From Paenibacillus sp. HWE-109 (lineage in GTDB: Bacteria; Bacillota; Bacilli; Paenibacillales; NBRC-103111): a DNA stretch of 64,000 bases. Each line of letters opens with the position of its first letter. Within the stretch, counting starts at the first letter, position 1. The position numbers were made by a program, and so were the translations under genes. Below the pieces are notes generated by a model, which worked only from the letters and a program-made list of their open reading frames with translations, searched no databases and was not told the DNA's origin. Shown piece after piece: positions 26,289-34,611 of this stretch. Location of the stretch: the NCBI RefSeq assembly GCF_022163125.1, contig NZ_CP091881.1:7952501-8016500 (forward strand), in the 5' to 3' direction.

Positions 26289-27266
26289 ATGACGATACAA
26301 GATAAGGCTTTGCGTAATGAATGGCATCCCGTGTTGTTGTCGTCAGCACTTCGTGAAGATCCCATCCCTGTCATTATTTTGGGTGAAAAAGTGGCCGTCT
26401 TCCGCACCTCGCAAGGCGTCCACGCCTTCAAAGATTTATGCATTCATCGGGGCGTGCCGCTATCGCTCGGCAAAGTGAAGGAAGATGAACTTGTCTGTGC
26501 TTATCATGGTTGGTCCTATAATGGCTGTGGTGCCTGCACACGAATTCCATCTTTGCCTGCTGACCGGGCCATTCCCGTGAGGGCCAAAGCGATCGTCTAC
26601 GAATGTGTTGAAGCACACGGATTCATCTGGGTTTGCTTAGGCGTGCCGCTGAGTCCATTGCCCCAAGTAAGCAATTATATTCCTGCGGGCTTCAAAGAAG
26701 TGCTGATGGGTCCCTATACCTTGCAAGCGGCGGGGCCGCGCATTATCGAGAATTTCCTCGATGTCTCCCATCTCATGTTCGTGCATGAAGGTCATCTGGG
26801 AGACAGCGCCTATGCGGAGATTAACGACTATCAGGTTCAAGAGGAAAATGGGGTGCTCACATCCGAAGAAATCATCGTGTATCAACCCGATTCGGATGGA
26901 ACGGGGCGAGGCTTACATAGCCGTTATGTCTATGAAGTTTTCAGTCCGCTCTGCGTAGCTTTCACCAAAAGAGAACAGGGTTCGGATCATCTCTTCCGAC
27001 TGTTCCTGATGGTGCTGCCGGTGACGGAGCAAGAGAGCAAGGCATTCATGTTGAAGCAGCGCAACTACGCATATGAGGAAGCGGACGAGGTTTTCGTCAA
27101 ATTCCAGGATATGCTCATTGAGCAGGATCGCATCATGGTAGAAAACCAGAAGCCCGAACTGCTGCCGCTAGATTTGCAGGCGGAACTGCATTTGAACACT
27201 GACCGATTGAGTATTGCTTACCGCAAACGGCTTCGAGAACTTGGCGTCACCTTCGGCACAGCCTAA
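26289..27266 (+). CDS. Rieske non-heme iron oxygenase, alpha subunit type
   Basis: 325 aa from ATG 26289, 8 nt after AGGAGG (26275-26280). The GTG at 26283 is too close to that site. The Rieske [2Fe-2S] domain has Cys51-x-His53 and Cys70-x2-His73. The mononuclear iron site is N155-x2-D158-x2-H161-x4-H166, the classic bridging Asp plus two-His motif. A C-terminal EQDRIMVENQKPE segment resembles VanA/N-demethylase-like enzymes. It is co-oriented 19 nt after the BMP lipoprotein, so linked to purine uptake and oxidation. Rieske enzymes are known for hypoxanthine oxidation (Klebsiella HpxD) and methylxanthine N-demethylation (NdmA/B). Which applies here is open, and no reductase partner is present. 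Confidence 0.88.
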   Translation: MTIQDKALRNEWHPVLLSSALREDPIPVIILGEKVAVFRTSQGVHAFKDLCIHRGVPLSLGKVKEDELVCAYHGWSYNGCGACTRIPSLPADRAIPVRAKAIVYECVEAHGFIWVCLGVPLSPLPQVSNYIPAGFKEVLMGPYTLQAAGPRIIENFLDVSHLMFVHEGHLGDSAYAEINDYQVQEENGVLTSEEIIVYQPDSDGTGRGLHSRYVYEVFSPLCVAFTKREQGSDHLFRLFLMVLPVTEQESKAFMLKQRNYAYEEADEVFVKFQDMLIEQDRIMVENQKPELLPLDLQAELHLNTDRLSIAYRKRLRELGVTFGTA

Positions 27267-27331
27267 AAAAGACGCTGCCGCGTATGGACGAAGAAGAAAT
27301 TATTCCTCGTCCATGCGTGAGCAGCGTCTTT
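27265..27331. terminator. Large bidirectional terminator
   Basis: AAAAAAGACGCTGC...CGTATGGACGA pairs with TCGTCCATGCG...GCAGCGTCTTT. It ends the pucC-Rieske operon on the plus strand. On the minus strand it overlaps the sda stop codon and can end that transcript too. Confidence 0.9.
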
Positions 27332-27509
27332 ATTCATTCGCTCCATCTAAAGGGCTGTTAGCTCCAAATGTAATGTTAGATAAACAGTCTACATGAATAT
27401 TTCGATGTTTGAGTTCGAGAAGCAGGAGCTGTATAAACTCTTTTTCTAGTTGCAGATCTATGGAACTAAAATAAGCGTCAATCAGCCCTTGGCTACTCAG
27501 TGATTTCAT
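27330..27509 (-). CDS. sda: Sporulation histidine kinase inhibitor Sda
   Basis: 59 aa, too short to appear in many ORF scans. Residues 4-40 carry the Sda pattern: LIDAYFSSIDLQLEKEFIQL followed by LLELKHRNI, with the alternating hydrophobic and acidic helical hairpin of B. subtilis Sda (LLIESYF...RDFIELI). Sda blocks the sporulation kinase KinA after DNA damage or while replication initiates. AGAGG lies 7 nt before ATG 27509. It follows the 27535-27972 gene by 25 nt on the same strand. The C-terminal tail of about 19 residues is longer than in B. subtilis. Confidence 0.82.
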   Translation of the reverse strand: MKSLSSQGLIDAYFSSIDLQLEKEFIQLLLLELKHRNIHVDCLSNITFGANSPLDGANE

Positions 27510-27534
27510 TCTGAACCTCTTACATTTCGGGGAA

Positions 27535-27972
27535 TTATTTTCGTTTTCTGCTATTTTTAAGCAGCGTCATTCTTCTGGAATGGCGCAGCCATGAATAATA
27601 CGTTTTTAAATCACGCAATTCCATCGTTTCGGACATACGCCCGAGAAATGTGATGACGATCATTTTATGTAGTGGATTGCCAAGCAAATCTTTCTCAGCT
27701 TCGTCGACCGAAAACTGTACAACCATCAATAAGTCATCGTCGATGACATAAACTTCTTCCTCATTCCGATAGTACGAAGCAATATTGCCGCTTTTGAGCT
27801 TTTCCCATAGGAAAGAGCAAATCTCTTCGAGCTTGGTGTCTTCATTGCCAATACGTGTACACCAGCGGCTATGTGCATGATGTGTGATGACGATATCCAC
27901 AATTTTTTTATCTGCTAGTTGGATGTAGAAGGGATCGTAGGTATTCCAACGACTCATGACTTTATCTTTCAT
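27535..27972 (-). CDS. Conserved hypothetical protein, first gene of the sda transcript
   Basis: 145 aa from ATG 27972, preceded by AAAGGAG. A longer ORF reaching 28215 lacks a ribosome site and reads through AT-rich intergenic DNA. The protein is mixed alpha/beta, soluble, with a basic C-terminus (WLRHSRRMTLLKNSRKRK). It has ITHHAHSRWCTRIG near residue 29 and VVQFSVDEAEKDLLGNP in the middle. I do not recognise a family. Its position directly before sda suggests joint expression. Confidence 0.65.
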   Translation of the reverse strand: MKDKVMSRWNTYDPFYIQLADKKIVDIVITHHAHSRWCTRIGNEDTKLEEICSFLWEKLKSGNIASYYRNEEEVYVIDDDLLMVVQFSVDEAEKDLLGNPLHKMIVITFLGRMSETMELRDLKTYYSWLRHSRRMTLLKNSRKRK

Positions 27973-28316
27973 ACCCGGAACTCCTTTCTGTTCATACCAT
28001 AGATGATAAACCGGATTGATAATTTCCATATTTATACTAATTATCATAATGTTAACTCGATTTGGAATCATCACAATAATGAGTGTGATGCATGTAAATT
28101 TTTTGCGTGATGATGCAAAGTAGGCAAGTTTTATTTGCGTTTGTTTGCAAATGGGGGAAGGTAAGGCAGAAGGTAAATTCGAAGTGGCAAGGAATATGCT
28201 GGATGAAGGCATCACTGTTTCTTCATAAAAATTTTATTATATTCCCTGCTTCGTCTTTATAACTTTTTTGTAAGCTGGAACTAGTTCATAGGAATGGCAG
28301 TGGGAGGAAGATGGGC
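27973..28316. other. AT-rich intergenic region with an Rpn-like gene relic
   Basis: Divergent spacer between the sda transcript and the hydrolase gene. Apart from the 3' relic of an Rpn-type gene at 28150-28227 I see no clear element. GGGAGG at 28302 is the ribosome site of the hydrolase gene. Confidence 0.5.
28150..28227 (+). pseudogene. Relic of an Rpn-family (PD-(D/E)XK nuclease/transposase) gene, 3' end
   Basis: 26 codons reading MGEGKAEGKFEVARNMLDEG and a few more before TAA. The EGKxEGKxEVARNML pattern is the typical Gln/Glu/Gly-rich C-terminal end of Rpn-type proteins. The DNA from 28179 to 28226 is very similar to 31780-31828. Only the C-terminal scrap remains; no nuclease domain is nearby. 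Confidence 0.55.
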
Positions 28317-29762
28317 ATGAGGATTTGGGAAATAGGCTTGATTATGATCAATTTTAGCCTGTTGTACTGGGCGGTAATCACGAATAAGAAAGGAAACCGG
28401 GGATTGTTCATCCCTTTGGGGATCGCCTTCGGTTTAGTTATTGTGCAGGTTTGCGGGGAAGGTGGACGGTGGGAGATGATTCCGGCTTACTTGACGCCGC
28501 TCCTTTTGACGGGTTATTTCTTCTTAGGCAAGCGGAAGGAGGGCGGCAGAAGCCGGCTTGCGGTCACGGTTCAAACGGTGCTATTGACCGTATATTTGTT
28601 GGTCTCGGTTGCACCGCCTGCAATGCTGCCGGTATTCTCGTTTGCGAAACCGACGGGGCCTTATGCGGTCGGAACGACGGTTTATCACTGGAAAGATGAA
28701 CAGCGGCGGGAAACTTATTCGGAGAACCCTGCCGACCTACGCGAGTTGATGGTGCAGGTCTGGTACCCTGCTATAGAAGGAGGCAGGGAAGAAGTGAGCC
28801 CTTATCTCCAGAACGCATCGCAGATGACGGCAGCCATATCATCAAAAATGTTGGACCTTCCAGCTTTTACGCTAAGCCACCTGGGGCTGATCAAAACGCA
28901 TTCTTTGTTGGAAGCCAAGCTTTCGGATTCGGAAGGCCGTTATCCGGTTTTGGTTTTTTCCCATGGAATGAACGGGTTTCGCAATCAAAATATGTACCAG
29001 ATGGAAGAACTTGCAAGCTACGGCTACATCGTTCTGGGCATCGATTATGCCTATGAAGCTGCTGCCTCGGTGTATCCTGACGGTAGGGTAGCCCTGAGCA
29101 AAATCAGCCGTACCCTGAGTTCCAATGCCCAGTACGAAGAGCATATACCGCTTTGGACCAACGATGCTGCCTTTGTGCTGAATCAAGTAGAGAAGCTGAA
29201 TCAGAATGATTCTGCAGGCCGTTTTACCGGCAAACTTGATCTGGAACGAATCGGCATGCTCGGACATTCGTTCGGGGGAGCCGTTACGGTGCAAATGTTG
29301 CAGAAAGATTCGCGTGTGAAGGCTGCCCTAAGTATGGACGGCGGATTTTATGGTTCACCTGTTTCTGAAAAAGGATTTGGAAAACCATTTTTGATGATGT
29401 ATTCAGAGGAGACGTACAACAAGGTGATGACCTCTTACGATGATGTGGCTAAACAGCTGGGTGGGGTAAGCCGCGAAGCGTTTGAAGCCCCCAGGAAAGA
29501 ATATGTACAAAAATCGGGCAATGCTTTGGCGGGCGGAGGGTTATCGATCCTTATTCCGGGCTCCAAACATGCAAGCTACTCCGATCTTGCGTTATTCTCT
29601 CCTCTGCTAGGCTTGAGGGGCGCAGACCCGCAGCGGGATTACCGCATCGTGAACGAATTCAGTGTTGCCTTTTTCGATACGTATTTAAAAGGAAAGGACG
29701 CTTCTGTGCTGCAAGCATTGGCCGTCAAATACCCGGAGGTGAATTTTAAGGTGAACAAATAA
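28317..29762 (+). CDS. Membrane-anchored alpha/beta hydrolase (PAF-acetylhydrolase-like)
   Basis: 481 aa from ATG 28317 (GGGAGG 9 nt upstream; ATG 28311 is too close). Three or four N-terminal membrane helices occupy residues 1-105. A platelet-activating-factor acetylhydrolase/dienelactone hydrolase-like domain follows, with VFSHGMNGFRNQN (oxyanion region), the nucleophile elbow GMLGHSFGGA and a later His in GSKHASYSD. Esterase or lipase activity at the membrane is likely; substrate unknown. It converges on the kinase gene with only 4 nt between stops. Confidence 0.82.
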   Translation: MRIWEIGLIMINFSLLYWAVITNKKGNRGLFIPLGIAFGLVIVQVCGEGGRWEMIPAYLTPLLLTGYFFLGKRKEGGRSRLAVTVQTVLLTVYLLVSVAPPAMLPVFSFAKPTGPYAVGTTVYHWKDEQRRETYSENPADLRELMVQVWYPAIEGGREEVSPYLQNASQMTAAISSKMLDLPAFTLSHLGLIKTHSLLEAKLSDSEGRYPVLVFSHGMNGFRNQNMYQMEELASYGYIVLGIDYAYEAAASVYPDGRVALSKISRTLSSNAQYEEHIPLWTNDAAFVLNQVEKLNQNDSAGRFTGKLDLERIGMLGHSFGGAVTVQMLQKDSRVKAALSMDGGFYGSPVSEKGFGKPFLMMYSEETYNKVMTSYDDVAKQLGGVSREAFEAPRKEYVQKSGNALAGGGLSILIPGSKHASYSDLALFSPLLGLRGADPQRDYRIVNEFSVAFFDTYLKGKDASVLQALAVKYPEVNFKVNK

Positions 29763-29766
29763 GCGT

Positions 29767-30873
29767 TTAGGCGAGAGTTGATACAGGAAGTTCAATGATG
29801 AAAGCATAATGTCCCAATGAATGAACCAGGCTTAAGGTGCCGCCGTGCCGTTCGATGATATTTTTGGCAATGGATAACCCCAATCCTGAACCGATTTGGA
29901 TGGCATGGGACGCTCGCGAGTGATCTGCTTTATAAAACCGCTCAAATAATAGCTCCTCCTGTTCCTTCGATATCGAAGCTCCTTCATTTTCGATTTGGAT
30001 GGCAACAAAAGGAACACGTGCATCCAATGTCACGCGAACAATTCCCGGTTTCACTGAGAACTTCAAAGCATTCATCAACAGGTTGTCGATGGCTCTCCTT
30101 ATTTTTCCTGGATCCATGGGTATCGGTATAGCTTTGGATTCCAAAAACGTCTCCACAGTGACCCCAAGTTCTTTCGCGAAGGGTTGAAATTCGGCCAGAA
30201 TTTGTGTGAGCAGTTCCCGTACATCGAACTCGCCCATTTCAAGCTTGGCGTCACTGGTTGTGAGACGTGTGTACTCAAATAAGTCATCAATGAGATGCTT
30301 CAGCTGCATAGCTTTGTTGTAGGTGTTGTCAACGAAACGTTCCTGTTCCTGCTCATTGTGATAGACTCTCTTTTTCAACAGCTCTAGGTATCCGATGATG
30401 CTGGTAAGGGGGGTTCGCAGATCATGGGATACGCCTGTAATCAAGTCCATTTTGGACTTTTCGATTTGACGTTCCTTTTCGATTTGGCGTTCCAGCTTTT
30501 CAGCCATTGCGTTAATGTTTTCGGCAACCCTGCCCAGCTCGTCCTGCCTTGAGAGTGGGACGCGATAGTGCAGATTTCCTCTGGCGATAAAATCAAGTCC
30601 TTCGGTCAGGTTAAGCAGATATTGTACGATACGCCGAGTCATAAGGGAAAAGCTCAAAATAAACATGAAGACAAACGCAACGATAGATAAAACGACATAG
30701 AGAATGTTTGATAAATAAGGGAAATGGCGATTAGTAAGAAGACTGCTTAACAAAGATTCGTTGACAAATGACGATATGTTGAGCGCAATGATTAGGCTAA
30801 GGATAAACGACCAAAACATGCGCACACGAATACTGTTCTTTCCAGAAATCAGGGAAAACACTTTATTTTTCAA
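29767..30873 (-). CDS. Sensor histidine kinase (VanS/PhoR-like)
   Basis: 368 aa if started at TTG 30873, which lies shortly after a G-rich stretch and overlaps the response regulator stop. Upstream codons of the longer ORF lie inside that gene in another frame. Two membrane helices (about 20-40 and 60-85) flank a short extracellular loop and lead into HAMP. HisKA has GVSHDLRTPLTSIIGYLELL (phospho-His). The ATPase domain has DNLLMNALKFS, and GSGLGLSIAKNIIERHGG. Cognate regulator is encoded immediately upstream. Signal unknown. Confidence 0.9.
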   Translation of the reverse strand: MKNKVFSLISGKNSIRVRMFWSFILSLIIALNISSFVNESLLSSLLTNRHFPYLSNILYVVLSIVAFVFMFILSFSLMTRRIVQYLLNLTEGLDFIARGNLHYRVPLSRQDELGRVAENINAMAEKLERQIEKERQIEKSKMDLITGVSHDLRTPLTSIIGYLELLKKRVYHNEQEQERFVDNTYNKAMQLKHLIDDLFEYTRLTTSDAKLEMGEFDVRELLTQILAEFQPFAKELGVTVETFLESKAIPIPMDPGKIRRAIDNLLMNALKFSVKPGIVRVTLDARVPFVAIQIENEGASISKEQEELLFERFYKADHSRASHAIQIGSGLGLSIAKNIIERHGGTLSLVHSLGHYAFIIELPVSTLA

Positions 30874-31552
30874 TTTTATATCCCACCCCCCAGACCGTCT
30901 TGACGTACCGTGGCTCCCGTGGGTTCTCCTCAATTTTCTCCCGAAGATTTCGGACATGAACCACAACCGTATTGTCCGAGACGCTGGAGGTTTCCTTCCA
31001 AACCCGTTCGTAAATTTGATCCACACTGAACACATATCCGCGATGGCTTGCCATCAGTTCAAGTATGGAAAATTCAAGAGGTGTCAGGGATACTTCCTTT
31101 CCTTTTACGGTAACCTGGTGCCTGGCCTTGTCAATGATTAAGTCCCCTACTGAAATGACATCATCCTCGTGGTCCTTGGCGGAATAGCTTTGCCGGCGCA
31201 GCTGCGCTTTGACCCGGGCCACCAATTCCAGAAGACTGAACGGCTTAGTAACGTAATCATCCGCTCCGGTAGTTAGCCCGGTTATTTTATCCATTTCTTC
31301 TTCCTTGGCGGACAGCATGATAATAGGGATTTTTGAGGTTTCTCTGATTTTCAGGCAAGCCCTGATCCCATCCAAATGGGGCATCATCACATCCAGAATG
31401 ATCAATTGCACGGGTGTTGTTTGGACAATCTCCAATGCCTTCAAGCCATTTTCCGCTTCAAGCACATGATATCCTTCATTGCACAAGAAGATGTGTATAA
31501 AATCCCTAATTTCGGAGTCATCATCCACAACCAAGATGGTGATCTTATTCAT
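30863..31552 (-). CDS. OmpR-family response regulator (VanR-like)
   Basis: 229 aa. The start at MNKITILVVDDD is preceded by AGGAGG; the longer ORF includes this ribosome site. The receiver domain has the acidic pair VDDD, phospho-Asp in LIILDVMMPHLDG, and KPFSLLELVARVKAQLRR. The winged-helix C-terminus ends VKTVWGVGYKIEK. The KITGLTTGADDYVTKPF stretch resembles VanR-type regulators of envelope stress. Pairs with the kinase at 29767-30873. Confidence 0.92.
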   Translation of the reverse strand: MNKITILVVDDDSEIRDFIHIFLCNEGYHVLEAENGLKALEIVQTTPVQLIILDVMMPHLDGIRACLKIRETSKIPIIMLSAKEEEMDKITGLTTGADDYVTKPFSLLELVARVKAQLRRQSYSAKDHEDDVISVGDLIIDKARHQVTVKGKEVSLTPLEFSILELMASHRGYVFSVDQIYERVWKETSSVSDNTVVVHVRNLREKIEENPREPRYVKTVWGVGYKIEK

Positions 31553-31957
31553 CTGTAACCTCCTGATAATCTGCCAAAAATCAGTCTTTGCTCTCAACAT
31601 AACAAAAATATATGAAGAATTAGTGGGGGAAAATCTAAAGAATATCTAAAGTTGCGAATCCGATGACTTGACGCCTTTCGGCGTCCTTAGATGAGCTTGT
31701 TCAAAACTTGGGTGCGTTGCGGAGGGAATGGATGTGGGCTCCATAGCTTAAAAATTTTCCATATACAGATTCAGCCAACTCGAAGTGGCAAGGAATATGC
31801 TTGGTGAAGGCATCGCTGTTTCGCTGATTGTTCGAATGACTGGTTTGTCTGAGTTGGAGATTGAGATGTTGAAGGGGCAGCGGCATTAGAAATTGACTGT
31901 ATTCATTAGAAGATTTCTTATTTAATCAGTATAGTCGTGGTATCTACTTTAATGTGT
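31553..31957. other. Intergenic region with hairpin and Rpn-like relic
   Basis: GACGCC TTTC GGCGTC at 31670-31685 is a compact hairpin without a T-run. A 36-codon Rpn-like relic lies at 31779-31889. The remainder is AT-rich with no supported gene. Confidence 0.5.
31779..31889 (+). pseudogene. Relic of an Rpn-family gene, 3' end
   Basis: 36 codons without a start codon, reading LEVARNMLGEGIAVSLIVRM then TGLSELEIEMLKGQRH before TAG. This is the standard C-terminal end of Rpn/PD-(D/E)XK transposase-like proteins (EVARNML...TGLSExEI). The first half is nearly the same as the relic at 28179-28226. Confidence 0.65.
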
Positions 31958-32009
31958 AAAAAAGGATTGTATAATTAGCCTTAGACTAGTTATACAATCC
32001 TTTTTTATT
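31958..32009. terminator. Bidirectional terminator downstream of the ComX-like gene
   Basis: AAAAAAGGATTGTATAA and TTATACAATCCTTTTTT form an 11-bp stem with A/T runs on both sides. On the minus strand it lies 20 nt after the stop of the 32029-32217 gene. Confidence 0.88.
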
Positions 32010-32028
32010 TGGTAGAATAAGACTAGTG

Positions 32029-32217
32029 TTATGCCCACGTACCTTGAACACTGACTAACTGGCTAGCTTGTACATTTGAAAATGTTCCTTCAATGGCTAA
32101 GGATTCTCTGGATGATAGTTTATTATTATTTGCAAGATTTTCTACTTTCTTTAACGTGGAACGTTTCATTAAATGAATAGTTTCATGTAACTGAGGATTC
32201 AGTTGAATAGTTAGCAT
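32029..32217 (-). CDS. Candidate ComX-like pheromone precursor
   Basis: 62 aa, soluble, no signal peptide, no Cys. Its single Trp is residue 61, in the C-terminal tail LVSVQGTWA. ComX precursors are of similar size (about 55-60 aa), lack a signal peptide and carry one Trp close to the C-terminus that ComQ prenylates. AAAGGA is 8 nt before the ATG, an extended -10 promoter is upstream and a terminator follows. It diverges from the comP-comA-comQ-like genes; canonical comX lies between comQ and comP on the same strand. There is no recognisable overall similarity to known ComX, which is expected because these precursors are hypervariable. Function is inference. Confidence 0.6.
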   Translation of the reverse strand: MLTIQLNPQLHETIHLMKRSTLKKVENLANNNKLSSRESLAIEGTFSNVQASQLVSVQGTWA

Positions 32218-32255
32218 AGGGTTATTCCTTTCTTGAATGAGTAGATTCCATAAGT

Positions 32256-32264
32256 ATTATAGCA
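32256..32264 (-). promoter_or_regulatory. Extended -10 promoter of the ComX-like gene
   Basis: On the minus strand TGCTATAAT is a perfect TGn-extended -10, about 40 nt before the start codon. No good -35 is seen, which is usual for extended -10 promoters. No ComA-type palindromic box was recognised in the divergent spacer. Confidence 0.65.
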
Positions 32265-32289
32265 AATAAGTAGGAATTGGGGTTGTAGA

Positions 32290-34611
32290 GTGAAGAAAAA
32301 AATTTTTGTCGGATTTTGTATTTCTGTATTTTGTTTTTTGCAGATATGGTGCTCTTCATTTATATTCTATTATCCCTATTTAGGTATAGAAATTGATTCT
32401 ACACAAGATAAACAATGGAAAATAAATGCTCTAACTACTGAAGGTGCTGGTATAAAGTTGGACCTAAAGCTAGGAGACATCGTTCAACAAGTAGATGATA
32501 GGCCTGCCGAGGAATCCATGTTAGTAAAGAAGTGGCACACTGTTGAACAAGCCGATATGCTATCTATTTCTAGAAATGGAATTGAGTACGAAATCAGTGT
32601 TAACACAAAAAGTAATATTTTTTATGATTTACTCCCATTAATAGAGGAAATCGTATGTTTGTTTATGGCAATTTTACTTTATATTAAAATGTCCTATTCT
32701 AAATCGGCGAAATTGTTGGCAGCCGTGTTTATAAGTGCATCTTTTATTTTTATGGGTCTAGGCGCTTCTATAAGAGGAGATGCTATTGGTAAGCTACTGA
32801 TTACTAGTTTTATGATGCTAATGCCAATTGTATTTTTGCATTTTTTGATTGTGTTTTTTAAGGAAAAAGGGAATTTAGCTTTACCGACATGGATGTTGAA
32901 ATATTTATATACAATTGTAGTGTTTACTTTATGTTTAAGAAGTCTTTATTTTTTACCTTCTTTAACATACAACTTATATCATTATGATGTATCAGTTACA
33001 CTAGGCTTCTTCATTTTCGGCTTTTTAATAAATATGTATGTACTAACTGTTCAATATGTCAAAGTTCGAAAACAACAATCCTATATGTCTAGTATTATTA
33101 AAAGTGTTTGGTTATCTTGGTTAATTTCTTTTTTACCTATTATTTGTTTCTCCTTTCTACCGCAATTACTGACAGGCCAACGTATTCTAAACGCTATATT
33201 TACAAGTTGGATTTTATTATTTTTTCCTATTTCTTTTGCCTATTTAATTGCTTCCAATCAATTGTATGACTTTGGTCAAGTTATCAGGCGTATTATGTTT
33301 GCTGGTCTGCTTGCAATTTTACCTGTTAGCCTATTTACGGGCGTATATGTTTTTCTATTTAGAAAAATTGCTGATGAAAAACAGATTTTGTTTATTTTTG
33401 TTGGGTCAATGATCATAGTAACTATGGTTTTGTATGCGGCCGAGTATTGGACAACGCGGCTGGAGTCATTTCTATTCCCAAGAAAATACTTACTCCAAAC
33501 TGCTTTAAAAAAGATTGCGCGAAATCTAGGCACGATTTCTAGTTTCAGGGAGTTAAAAGAAATCATACTTGTTGATATTGTAAGTACTCTGCAAGTGATG
33601 GGTGGGGCTATCGTATTTTGCTATAAGAATGATACGGAAATTATTTATGAAGGCGAAATAGATATTTCAGAAGTTCGGCAGCTCGTTGAAACATCAACGC
33701 TACTAGATAACCCTATGTATACGTGCATAGAAATGAACTATCATGAGGCATATACCAGTTATCTCATTATGACGCGCAAAAGGACAAATACGCTACTGCC
33801 TAAAGAAGAGAAGCAGTGGTTGCAGTTAATTACATCTTACCTAGAAGTTAGCTTAGAAAATGTACATCTAATTCGTAAACTAACAGTCAATTTGCAACAG
33901 TTTGCTTCTCAACTTCCTCATGAAGCTGCAGCGCATGATATTCAATGGTTTCGTAAGGTCATGTTTGAACTACAGGAGGAGGAACGTATAAGGATTGCGA
34001 CTGATTTACATGACACTACAATGCAAGATTTATTTTTTCTTAAAAGAAGAATATCCACACTGGCTGAAAACTCTACCATGCCTAAAGGAGATCAAGAGCA
34101 GTTAAGGAATATGAATAATTTTGTGGATATGATAAATGCGAGTCTCCGTCAAAGTTGTTTTGAATTAAACCCTCACTTATTGAAGGAAGTGGGTTTGATT
34201 AAAACGCTCAAAATGTATGTTGAGAAGGAATCTTACACAGCACCGTTTGAACTGATATTTGAGGCAATGGCAGTCAAGTTTATTGAAGGTAAAGATTTGC
34301 CAACGAAGAGGCACATTTTTAGAATCGTACAAGAATTGCTAAACAATGCAAAAAAGCATTCACAAGCGACTAAAGTTACGTTTAAGATCATGGAAAGCAA
34401 TCAAGTGTTTTATTTAAACTATGAAGATAACGGCGTAGGTTTTAGCGATAAAGAAGGAACCCAGAGAGAGATTGGCGCATCAGGAATGGGGATTGAACAG
34501 ATACGGAGCCGCATCCTGCATATGGGGGGGCAGATGGATTTTCTGACACAGCAGGGAAATGGTACGATATTTAAAATCAGAATTCCTATTGAGGAGGTCA
34601 TTTCTGCATGA
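32290..34611 (+). CDS. comP: ComP-like quorum-sensing histidine kinase
   Basis: 773 aa, close to the 769 of B. subtilis ComP. A first membrane helix (about 5-27) is followed by an extracellular PDZ-like segment (GIKLDLKLGDIVQQVDDRPA, about 55-75). Seven or so further helices run to about residue 380. The HisKA_3 dimerisation domain has RIRIATDLHDTTMQDLFFLK (phospho-His in DLHD). The ATPase has VQELLNNAKKHSQA, YEDNGVGF and GASGMGIEQIRSRI. The GTG 32290 start has a G-rich site about 8 nt upstream. It overlaps comA by 4 nt. The gene is much more AT-rich than its neighbours, suggesting transfer. Confidence 0.88.
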   Translation: MKKKIFVGFCISVFCFLQIWCSSFIFYYPYLGIEIDSTQDKQWKINALTTEGAGIKLDLKLGDIVQQVDDRPAEESMLVKKWHTVEQADMLSISRNGIEYEISVNTKSNIFYDLLPLIEEIVCLFMAILLYIKMSYSKSAKLLAAVFISASFIFMGLGASIRGDAIGKLLITSFMMLMPIVFLHFLIVFFKEKGNLALPTWMLKYLYTIVVFTLCLRSLYFLPSLTYNLYHYDVSVTLGFFIFGFLINMYVLTVQYVKVRKQQSYMSSIIKSVWLSWLISFLPIICFSFLPQLLTGQRILNAIFTSWILLFFPISFAYLIASNQLYDFGQVIRRIMFAGLLAILPVSLFTGVYVFLFRKIADEKQILFIFVGSMIIVTMVLYAAEYWTTRLESFLFPRKYLLQTALKKIARNLGTISSFRELKEIILVDIVSTLQVMGGAIVFCYKNDTEIIYEGEIDISEVRQLVETSTLLDNPMYTCIEMNYHEAYTSYLIMTRKRTNTLLPKEEKQWLQLITSYLEVSLENVHLIRKLTVNLQQFASQLPHEAAAHDIQWFRKVMFELQEEERIRIATDLHDTTMQDLFFLKRRISTLAENSTMPKGDQEQLRNMNNFVDMINASLRQSCFELNPHLLKEVGLIKTLKMYVEKESYTAPFELIFEAMAVKFIEGKDLPTKRHIFRIVQELLNNAKKHSQATKVTFKIMESNQVFYLNYEDNGVGFSDKEGTQREIGASGMGIEQIRSRILHMGGQMDFLTQQGNGTIFKIRIPIEEVISA

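Noticed and set aside
27973..28215. N-terminal extension of the hypothetical minus-strand gene
   Set aside because: The extension has no ribosome site and reads AT-rich spacer; ATG 27972 has AAAGGAG.
32029..32217. Lanthipeptide or class II bacteriocin precursor as alternative to a pheromone
   Set aside because: No Cys, no double-Gly leader site and no modification or export genes of those types; the neighbours are ComP, ComA and ComQ-like.
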